Positions 33,443 through 39,432 of a DNA stretch of 39,432 nucleotides are shown here, piece after piece. Position 1 is the stretch's first letter. Every line of letters starts with the position of its first letter. Both the position numbers and the translations under genes were made by a program. The notes beneath the pieces were generated by a model that saw only the letters and a program-made list of their open reading frames with translations, ran no database searches and was not told the DNA's origin. The stretch covers positions 1 through 39,432 of the forward strand of contig JBATUR010000010.1 of NCBI GenBank assembly GCA_049671305.1. Reading direction: 5' to 3'. The DNA comes from CADCTM01 sp049671305. Its GTDB lineage: Bacteria > Cyanobacteriota > Cyanobacteriia > Cyanobacteriales > Coleofasciculaceae.

Positions 33443-34570
33443 ATGCCTGACTATTATGAAACTCTTGGTGTCTCTCGTGACGCCGACAAAGAAGAAATGA
33501 AGCAAGCTTACCGTCGTCTGGCGCGGAAGTATCACCCAGATGTTAATAAGGAAGCTGGGGCAGAAGAACGCTTCAAAGAAATTAATCGAGCTTACGAAGT
33601 TTTGTCCGAACCGGAAACCAGGGCGCGATATGACCGCTTTGGTGAAGCTGGCGTCTCAGGTGCTGGCGCTGCTGGCTACTCAGATTTTAGTGATGTCGGT
33701 TTTGCTGATATCTTTGAAAGCTTCTTTAGCGGCTTTTCTGGTGGTATGGGTGGTCAGCAAACAGCACGTCGGCGCAATAGCCCAGTCCGGGGTGATGACT
33801 TACGTTTAGACTTGAAGTTAGAATTCCGGGACGCCGTGTTTGGCGGTGAAAAGGAAATTAGAATTCCTCACCTAGAAAACTGTAACGTTTGTACCGGAAC
33901 AGGCGCAAAACCAGGAACTCGTCCCCGGACTTGCACAACTTGTAGTGGTTCAGGTCAAGTGCGTCGCGCCACTCGCACACCTTTTGGTAGTTTTACTCAA
34001 GTTTCAGTTTGCCCCACCTGTAACGGTAATGGGGAGATGATTGAGGAGAAATGTGAAGCTTGTGGCGGCGCTGGTCGCAAACAAGAAACCAAAAAGCTGA
34101 AAATCACTATTCCAGCGGGAGTTGACAACGGTACTCGCCTGCGGGTTTCCAAAGAAGGAGATGCGGGACTGCGTGCCGGACCTCCAGGAGATTTATATGT
34201 CTACTTGTTTATTGAGGAAGACGCTGAGTTTCGCCGCGATGGCATAAATGTACTTTCGGAAATTAAAATCAGCTATCTACAGGCGATTTTAGGTTGTCGC
34301 TTGGAGGTTAATACGGTAGATGGTGGCGTGGAGCTAACAATTCCTGCCGGCACACAACCAAGTACAGTATTAACTCTAGAAAATCACGGCGTACCGAAGT
34401 TGGGTAATCCTGTTAGTCGCGGGGATCATTTGATTACGATTTTAATTGATATCCCGACTCGGATTACTGCTGAGGAACGAGAACTGTTGGAAAAATTGGC
34501 GAACATAAAAGGCGAACGCACTGGTAAGGGTGGTTTAGAAGGATTTTTAGGGGGACTGTTTCGCGGATGA
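33443..34570 (+). CDS. dnaJ: Co-chaperone DnaJ (Hsp40, type I)
   Basis: DnaJ delivers substrates to DnaK and triggers its ATPase. The 375-residue protein has the full type I layout. The J domain has HPD at residues 31-33. A Gly/Phe-rich region follows (SFFSGFSGGMGGQQ). Four zinc repeats are CNVCTGTG, CTTCSGSG, CPTCNGNG and CEACGGAG. The C-terminal substrate domains complete it. The stop overlaps the start of the TusA-like gene by four bases (ATGA). Confidence 0.97.
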   Translation: MPDYYETLGVSRDADKEEMKQAYRRLARKYHPDVNKEAGAEERFKEINRAYEVLSEPETRARYDRFGEAGVSGAGAAGYSDFSDVGFADIFESFFSGFSGGMGGQQTARRRNSPVRGDDLRLDLKLEFRDAVFGGEKEIRIPHLENCNVCTGTGAKPGTRPRTCTTCSGSGQVRRATRTPFGSFTQVSVCPTCNGNGEMIEEKCEACGGAGRKQETKKLKITIPAGVDNGTRLRVSKEGDAGLRAGPPGDLYVYLFIEEDAEFRRDGINVLSEIKISYLQAILGCRLEVNTVDGGVELTIPAGTQPSTVLTLENHGVPKLGNPVSRGDHLITILIDIPTRITAEERELLEKLANIKGERTGKGGLEGFLGGLFRG

Positions 34571-34821
34571 GTAATTCTACTGTAACGCCTGATGCTCAAC
34601 TCGATTTACGCGGAACACCCTGCCCGATTAACTTTGTGCGGACTAAATTACGCTTAGAGCAAATGACCCCAGGTTCGTTATTGGAAGTTTGGCTTGATCC
34701 TGGAGAACCAATTGAGCAAGTACCTGATAGTTTAGCGATCGAGGGCTACCAGATTGAACAAGTAGAAGATCGTAATAACTATTTTGCCCTTTTGGTTCGA
34801 CGCCCTCTAGCGTCGGCATGA
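34567..34821 (+). CDS. TusA-family (SirA-like) sulfur-carrier protein
   Basis: The 84-residue protein has the family signature LDLRGTPCPINFVRTKLRLEQM, with the active Cys in the CPxN motif (usually CPxP). Strand/helix pieces follow: GSLLEVWLDPGEPIEQVPDSL. TusA proteins carry persulfide sulfur for tRNA thiolation or cofactor synthesis. The second Pro of CPxP is replaced by Asn. It overlaps dnaJ by four bases and rsgA by four bases, so all three are likely translated together. Confidence 0.88.
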   Translation: MSNSTVTPDAQLDLRGTPCPINFVRTKLRLEQMTPGSLLEVWLDPGEPIEQVPDSLAIEGYQIEQVEDRNNYFALLVRRPLASA

Positions 34822-35924
34822 CCATAGCACCAGATAGTCGCCCTCAAGTCTCTACTCCTTTACTGGGAACAGTTGTTGCAGTTCAGGCAAACTTCTACCA
34901 GGTGCAGCTTGAGGGTGATCAAGCTTCCTCTTTACTTGAGCAAGGAGCCCAAAGTGTCAGACTGCTGTGTACACGCCGCACTCGCTTAAAAAAAATTGGT
35001 CAGCGGGTAATGGTAGGCGATCGCGTTTATATTGAGGAACCAGACTGGATAGATGGGCGTGGTGTCATTTCAGAGGTTTTACCCCGCCAAAGCCTCTTAG
35101 ATCGCCCTCCAGTTGCCAATGCCGAGCAAATTCTGCTGGTCTTTGCCTTAGCTGACCCGCCCTTGGAACCCTACCAGCTTACTCGCTTTTTGGTTAAGGC
35201 AGAATCGACCGAATTAAACGTTTGTTTGTGCTTAAATAAAAGTGATTTAGTCTCAGAGCAAGAGTTGGAAGCCTGGAAAAGTCGCCTCAATAATTGGGGT
35301 TACAAGCCGATATTTATCAGTGTCCAAAAGCTGCAGGGACTCAAAGAATTAAGTCATCAATTAGATCAGAAAATTACTATTTTGGCTGGTACTTCTGGCG
35401 TTGGCAAGTCTAGTTTAATTAATCAACTAATTCCTAATCTCAATTTGCGAGTTGCCGAAGTTTCTGGCAAACTGAGTCGAGGGCGTCATACAACTCGTCA
35501 TGTGGAATTGTTTGATTTACCGACAGGTGGACTTTTGGCAGATACTCCTGGTTTTAATCAGCCTGATATTAATTGTAGCCCGGAAGAATTACCTCGCTAT
35601 TTTCCCGAAGCTAGGGTGAGGTTGGCAACGGGTAGCTGTCAGTTTAGTAATTGTCTACATCGAGATGAGCCGAATTGTGTGGTGCGTGGAGATTGGGAGC
35701 GATATGAGTATTATTTAATTTTACTAGAAGAAGCGATCGCTTATCAAACCAATCTCAATCAACAAACTGATCCCGAATCATCTTTAAAGGCGAAAAATAA
35801 AGGCAAAGGACAAACTGAATATGAACCTAAATTAGAAAGTAAGAAATATCGTCGTGTTTCCCGTCGTAGTCAACATCAAACGCTTAAGGAATTGTATCAG
35901 GACTCTGAAATAGACCTGTCTTGA
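34818..35924 (+). CDS. rsgA: Small ribosomal subunit GTPase RsgA
   Basis: RsgA is a circularly permuted GTPase that helps mature the 30S subunit. The 368-residue protein has an N-terminal OB fold (VVAVQANFYQVQLEG). The permuted G motifs follow in order: G4 LNKSDL near residue 139, G1 GTSGVGKSS near 191, and G3 DTPG near 242. The C-terminal zinc site is CQFSNCLHRDEPNC. A charged basic tail of ~50 residues follows the zinc domain (KNKGKGQTEYEPKLESKKYRR). A second copy of this tail region lies at 38219-38402, after a histidine kinase gene. Confidence 0.96.
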   Translation: MTIAPDSRPQVSTPLLGTVVAVQANFYQVQLEGDQASSLLEQGAQSVRLLCTRRTRLKKIGQRVMVGDRVYIEEPDWIDGRGVISEVLPRQSLLDRPPVANAEQILLVFALADPPLEPYQLTRFLVKAESTELNVCLCLNKSDLVSEQELEAWKSRLNNWGYKPIFISVQKLQGLKELSHQLDQKITILAGTSGVGKSSLINQLIPNLNLRVAEVSGKLSRGRHTTRHVELFDLPTGGLLADTPGFNQPDINCSPEELPRYFPEARVRLATGSCQFSNCLHRDEPNCVVRGDWERYEYYLILLEEAIAYQTNLNQQTDPESSLKAKNKGKGQTEYEPKLESKKYRRVSRRSQHQTLKELYQDSEIDLS

Positions 35925-36429
35925 AAGGGCTGTAAGCTTTGCAGGGCGTAACTTGTGCTGAGTAGGGAAAGAGACATCTACTCAGCTAGCAATATTAAGG
36001 ATATCTTCATAGAAAATTGGTAGTAGTCACAAACTCTTAGCTAGTTTTGCTGAAATTAAGTAATTTTACTGAGAGGTTTAGAGTAATCAGGTAGATTTCC
36101 CGTAAATTCGCGGTTCTTCGCCAGCCAGAGCTTCGCTATGGTATATCAAATGACTAGTTACGTTCTAGCTCAGGTGAGACCCACTTTAAAAAAATGAGGG
36201 TGCTAAAACCAGCAAGAGCTTAAGCCAGTTGATTAACAAACTTAGATAGTCAACAGGACTCACACAAGAACAGTTTGCGGCTTTCTTGGGTGTTACTTAC
36301 TCAACAATTAACTACTGAGAGAATGGGCACACTACTCCATGCCGATAGCGATGAAGCTAATTGAGCAAAAGCTTTTGGATATTGGTGATGGTAGTAATTT
36401 ACAGCAAAAGTATTTAGAGTTAAGTAGCG
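35925..36429. other. 505-base spacer with a hairpin and a broken XRE gene
   Basis: The left part holds a 9-bp stem-loop (35957-35986) after rsgA. The right part holds the remains of an XRE-type regulator gene (36229-36440). Between them I see only AT-rich sequence. Confidence 0.5.
35957..35986 (+). terminator. Stem-loop after rsgA, possible terminator
   Basis: GCTGAGTAG (35957-35965) pairs with CTACTCAGC (35978-35986) over nine bases around a 12-base loop, 33 bases after the rsgA stop. No T run follows, so it may instead be an mRNA-stabilising hairpin. Confidence 0.4.
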
Positions 36430-36440
36430 ATGCCTCCTGA
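36229..36440 (+). pseudogene. Broken XRE-family helix-turn-helix regulator
   Basis: Reading from 36229 gives LINKLR, a TAG stop, then STGLTQEQFAAFLGVTYSTIN, a TGA stop, then ENGHTTP. The conserved XRE sequence continues in another frame from the ATG at 36339 as MPIAMKLIEQKLLDIGDGS and on to a stop at 36438-36440. The turn-helix LTQEQFAAFLGVTYSTIN is typical of XRE/Cro proteins, where an Arg-Trp before ENG is usual; here the Trp place is TGA. Two stops and one frameshift in ~70 codons show decay. The histidine kinase start overlaps its end. Confidence 0.75.
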
Positions 36441-38214
36441 ACGTCCGATAAAATCCTCAATTGAGACGATGAAAGTTTTTTTAGCTCTCTGGCGCTCACC
36501 GATAAAAAGCTTATTGATGTTGTTGCGTGGAGGCTTAGGTAGAGGTGACAACAGACACCTTGCTGCTAAATCTCCTCAGACAACACCAAAAGCTGTACCA
36601 GCCCCTCGTCCTAGCAATGAGGTGGAGCGGTTAAAGGCACTCCAACGCTACAACATTCTCGACACTCTTCCAGAAGTTGCCTTTGATGATTTGACGACGC
36701 TAGCTTCTTATATTTGCGGAACTCCCATTGCTCTAGTTAGCCTGATTGATACCAATCGACAGTGGTTCAAGTCAAAAGTCGGTCTGGAAGCGACAGAAAC
36801 TCATAGGGATTTGGCGTTCTGCGGTCATGCCATTCTCTCTCCTAACGAACCCTTTATTGTCTCCAATGCGCTAGAAGATGAGCGGTTTGCCACTAACCCG
36901 TTAGTGGTATCTGACCCGAATATCCGCTTTTACGCAGGAGTCTCGTTAGTGACGCCTGATAACTATCCCCTTGGTACCCTTTGTGTGATAGACCGGATTC
37001 CACGTACTTTGACGAACGAGCAAATTGAGGCTCTAAGGACTTTGGGACGCCAAGTCATCACCCAGATGGAGCTACGGATTAATCTAGCCAAGTTAGAACG
37101 CACAGTTGTGAAGCATAAGCAGACAAAGTTGGCACTCTTAAGCAGTGTTGCGACAAATCGAGCTTTGTTGAACGCTATCCCAGATTTAATATTTCGCCTC
37201 AGTCGAGATGGCACTTTTGTGAATTACAAAGGATCTAAATCTGGAGGCTTGTTCATCCAAGAGCAGGAATTGCTTGGCAAAAAAGTGGATGAGGTCATGC
37301 CAGAAGAAGTAGCTCAACCAATGCTTCGCTGCCTAGATCAAACCTTGCAAACTGGTGAACTTCAAGTTTTTGAGTGTGAGTCATGCTTCCAGGGTGATAC
37401 AACTTACTGGGAAGGTCGGTTAGCTGTCACTGAGAAAAATGAAGTCATGGCAATTATGCGCGACATTACTAAGCGCAAGATTACGGAAGCCGAACTACAT
37501 AAGGCATTGGAAAAAGAAAAAGAACTTAATGAACTTAAATCTCGCTTTATTTCTATGGCGAGCCACGAGTTTCGTACACCTCTAACTACTATCCTAGGCT
37601 CTGCTGAATTGCTCAAACATTACAGCTATAAATGGTCGAGTGAGAAAAAACTTGTTCATTTTGAGCGGATTAACTCTAATGTCCAACATTTAGCTGAACT
37701 ATTAAATGATGTATTACTAATTGGTCAAGTCGAAGCTGGAAAATTGGAATTTAATCCAGAGCGGCTAGACGTAGTTCAATTCTGTAGCAGTTTATTTGAA
37801 GATTTGCAACTGAGTGCCAGAAGCGAACACACAATCACTTTTACTTGTCAAGTATCCCAGCTAGAGGGCTACCTAGATGAAAAACTGCTGCGACATATTC
37901 TTAGCAATTTGTTGAGCAATGCCATTAAATATTCACCGACTGGTAGTACTGTTAATTTTGAGCTGGTTTGTCAAAATGATTTGGCAATTTTCCATGTTCA
38001 AGACTCTGGCATCGGTATTCCTTTAGAAGATCAACAACATTTATTTGAGTCATTTCATCGAGCCAAGAATGTTGGTAATATTCCTGGGACAGGACTGGGG
38101 CTTTCGATTGTCAAAAGGTCTGTCGATTTACACGGGGGCAGCATTACTGTCGAGAGTGAAGTTAAGGTAGGGACTACCTTTACAGTTACCATTCCCTTGA
38201 GCAAGGATAGATAA
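36430..38214 (+). CDS. GAF-PAS sensor histidine kinase
   Basis: The 594-residue protein has a GAF domain at about residues 63-205, with NEVERLKALQRYNILDTLPE, SLIDTNRQWFKSKVGLE and DLAFCGHAIL. A PAS domain lies at about 240-355 (LNAIPDLIFRLSRDGTFVNY). The kinase core has H box MASHEFRTPL with His near 379, N box LSNLLSNAIKYSP, DSGIGIP and GTGLGLSIV. No membrane helix is convincing. There is no response regulator beside it. The start may be the ATG at 36430 or the one at 36469; neither has a clear ribosome site. It sits between two copies of the rsgA tail, so it may have arrived by recombination. Confidence 0.92.
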   Translation: MPPERPIKSSIETMKVFLALWRSPIKSLLMLLRGGLGRGDNRHLAAKSPQTTPKAVPAPRPSNEVERLKALQRYNILDTLPEVAFDDLTTLASYICGTPIALVSLIDTNRQWFKSKVGLEATETHRDLAFCGHAILSPNEPFIVSNALEDERFATNPLVVSDPNIRFYAGVSLVTPDNYPLGTLCVIDRIPRTLTNEQIEALRTLGRQVITQMELRINLAKLERTVVKHKQTKLALLSSVATNRALLNAIPDLIFRLSRDGTFVNYKGSKSGGLFIQEQELLGKKVDEVMPEEVAQPMLRCLDQTLQTGELQVFECESCFQGDTTYWEGRLAVTEKNEVMAIMRDITKRKITEAELHKALEKEKELNELKSRFISMASHEFRTPLTTILGSAELLKHYSYKWSSEKKLVHFERINSNVQHLAELLNDVLLIGQVEAGKLEFNPERLDVVQFCSSLFEDLQLSARSEHTITFTCQVSQLEGYLDEKLLRHILSNLLSNAIKYSPTGSTVNFELVCQNDLAIFHVQDSGIGIPLEDQQHLFESFHRAKNVGNIPGTGLGLSIVKRSVDLHGGSITVESEVKVGTTFTVTIPLSKDR

Positions 38215-38218
38215 ATAG

Positions 38219-38402
38219 GCGATCGCTTTTCCTTACCCATCTCAATCAACAAACTGATCCAGAGTCAACCTTGAAAGGGAAAAGCAAAGGTAAAGGGCAA
38301 ACTGAATATGAACCCAAATTAGAAAGTAAGAAATACCGTCGTGTTTCTCGTCGCACTCAACATCAAACGCTTAAAGATATTTATCAATCTGAGGAAGATT
38401 AG
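38219..38402 (+). pseudogene. Detached duplicate of the rsgA 3' end
   Basis: This segment matches the last ~190 bases of rsgA (35733-35924), from the HIP1 site GCGATCGC onward, at about 85-90% by eye. Translated, it gives NQQTDPES, then QTEYEPKLESKKYRR, then HQTLKDIYQSEED and a stop, against HQTLKELYQDSEIDLS in rsgA. Most differences are third-position changes. A one-base length change after the HIP1 site shifts the upstream frame, and no start codon or GTPase part is present, so it is a remnant. Confidence 0.85.
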
Positions 38403-38450
38403 TTAAGATAACGATAACTTACCTATATTCGTTCCGCTGCAACGGGTTCG

Positions 38451-38870
38451 TTATGTATCTTTAATATTCTCACTTGAGGCAAATTTAGCAAATACTTCTG
38501 CTTCTGTCATATTTACGGTTTGATTGGCAAATTCATAGTAACTAGGTTTTTTGTCTATAAAGATTTGCTCTTTGAATTCAAACTCAATTTCATTTTGAAA
38601 AAGTCCTGCTGGAACAAAATATTCATTAGTAGGCAACAACCTATAGAATATATGGGTACCGCATTCACAACAAAAAGCTCTTTCAGCCCATTCTGAGGAC
38701 TTATAAACTTTTAGTTTATCTAAGCCGTCTATCTGCACATCTGATCCGCAAGGTACACCTAATGCTGGACTACCTCCCCAGCGCCGACACATTCCGCAAT
38801 GACAGGCATCGATAGTGGTTTTGTCTGGCGTTTTGACGGTTATTGCACCGCAAAGACAGTTACCTTCCAT
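38451..38870 (-). CDS. GFA (glutathione-dependent formaldehyde-activating/CENP-V) family protein
   Basis: This 139-residue protein has the zinc-binding Cys pattern of the family: CLCGAI, DACHCGMCRRWGG, and CCECGTHIFYRL. Family members bind two zinc ions; most are not proven to act on formaldehyde. The ATG at 38870 has GAGGAAAT upstream as a good ribosome site. An upstream in-frame ATG at 38915 would add 15 residues. No operon partner is visible. Confidence 0.9.
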   Translation of the reverse strand: MEGNCLCGAITVKTPDKTTIDACHCGMCRRWGGSPALGVPCGSDVQIDGLDKLKVYKSSEWAERAFCCECGTHIFYRLLPTNEYFVPAGLFQNEIEFEFKEQIFIDKKPSYYEFANQTVNMTEAEVFAKFASSENIKDT

Positions 38871-39002
38871 TTTTATTTCCTCTATCTTCCAATAATTACT
38901 ACCTAATTTTGGCACATAATTTCTGGGTGGAATTTTGTACCCAAAAATTTAGCATTGTTCCAGCTTTGTGAGATTCATCATTCATTTTTACTCGATATTG
39001 AC

Positions 39003-39215
39003 TTACTCTTTCACAATCTCGTACAAATCTTCGACCATCACATCAAAAGTTCGAGCCAATTTGTGTAAAGAAGTAATATCAACGCTTGCTAATCCGGGCG
39101 ACTTTGCATAATTCTTGAGAGTCGTATAGGGAACACCAGAGCGGTCTGAAGTTTCTTTCAGTGTCCAACCTTTTTCTAAGGCAAACTCTTTAACTCGCAA
39201 TCTCACCAAGCCCAT
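39003..39215 (-). CDS. Small XRE-type helix-turn-helix regulator
   Basis: The ~70-residue product has one helix-turn-helix: EKGWTLKETSDRSGVPYTTLKNY, then a typical third helix and SLHKLARTFDVMVEDLYEIV. Such Cro/CI-like proteins bind DNA as dimers and often control a neighbouring gene. I use the ATG at 39215; a TTG three codons upstream (39224) is also in frame. An ORF starts on the other strand 36 bases away, so it may be its target or toxin partner. Confidence 0.82.
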   Translation of the reverse strand: MGLVRLRVKEFALEKGWTLKETSDRSGVPYTTLKNYAKSPGLASVDITSLHKLARTFDVMVEDLYEIVKE

Positions 39216-39250
39216 TATTGACAAAAGCCCGTTATTAGTCTTTAATAATT

Positions 39251-39432
39251 ATGATGGAAAAGCGATCGCCTAGCGTCCGAAAAACAATTAAGCGATCGCT
39301 AATCAAACAAAATCCCCATGATATTAGGGAAATTTCTACTATGATATCAAGCTCACCGCCGGAATTACAGCATTATCAGGCTCGATTTGTGACCAAAGAA
39401 GCAATTGCGCTTTTGCTCAATCTCAAAAAAGA
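39251..39432 (+). CDS. Unidentified ORF, 3' end outside window
   Basis: An open frame begins with ATG ATG at 39251/39254 and stays open to the window edge, about 60 codons. The N-terminal part is basic (EKRSPSVRKTIKRSLIKQN) and contains two HIP1 sites; from an internal ATG at 39341 it reads SSSPPELQHYQARFVTKEAI. The real start could be 39341. No family is recognised. It is divergent from the XRE gene. Confidence 0.4.
   Translation, partial: MMEKRSPSVRKTIKRSLIKQNPHDIREISTMISSSPPELQHYQARFVTKEAIALLLNLKK

Overview
This window is a piece of a cyanobacterial chromosome. The evidence is the repeated HIP1 octamer GCGATCGC, cyanobacteria-restricted families (Ycf35/DUF1257, DUF2997, DUF3038, DUF4335, GuaB3), a pdhB-secD-secF neighbourhood, a PilB-PilT-PilC type IV pilus operon, and a recognisable Yfr1 small RNA between guaB3 and trxA. 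The species cannot be fixed from sequence alone. Base composition is moderately AT-rich and the spacers are long.

Layout. 1-3.5 kb: 3' end of pdhB, then secD, secF and a small membrane protein (+). 3.6-9.1 kb: an SRPBCC protein (-), a large repeat-built membrane protein of the mechanosensitive-channel group (+), a membrane protein (-), and a two-gene permease module of YcgR/YcgQ type (-). 9.6-14.2 kb: a CBS-like sensor histidine kinase (+), then LOG protein, trxA, Yfr1 and guaB3 (-). 14.2-15.6 kb: a gene-poor stretch with two small paralogous ORFs of exactly 68 codons each. 15.6-20.4 kb: mutS2 and a DUF3038/DUF4335 pair (+). 20.4-21.2 kb: a candidate minus-strand sRNA with its own promoter and terminator, a MITE with an 8-bp target duplication, and a YiaA/B-type protein. 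21.3-24.8 kb (-): a DUF2997-Ycf35-ferredoxin operon, a secreted GDSL hydrolase and an unknown protein. 24.8-29.4 kb (-): pilB-pilT-pilC. 30.3-35.9 kb (+): grpE-dnaK-dnaJ followed by overlapping TusA-like and rsgA genes. 35.9-38.4 kb: a disturbed segment with a broken XRE regulator, a GAF-PAS histidine kinase and a second, detached copy of the rsgA 3' end. 38.4-39.4 kb: a GFA-family protein, a small XRE regulator and the start of an unidentified ORF cut by the window edge.

How the genes work together. Most of the window is housekeeping: protein export (SecDF), protein folding (GrpE/DnaK/DnaJ), ribosome maturation (RsgA), redox (thioredoxin, ferredoxin), purine-related metabolism (GuaB3), DNA/ribosome maintenance (MutS2) and motility/DNA uptake (PilB/T/C). 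The most novel-looking items are the tandem 68-aa proteins with a shared PLEPWEE-GWI-NSS block, the candidate sRNA at about 20.55 kb, and the rsgA-tail duplication that brackets a histidine kinase. I see no CRISPR array, tRNA, rRNA, prophage or complete insertion sequence. All functional calls come from reading sequence and recalling families; no database search was run.
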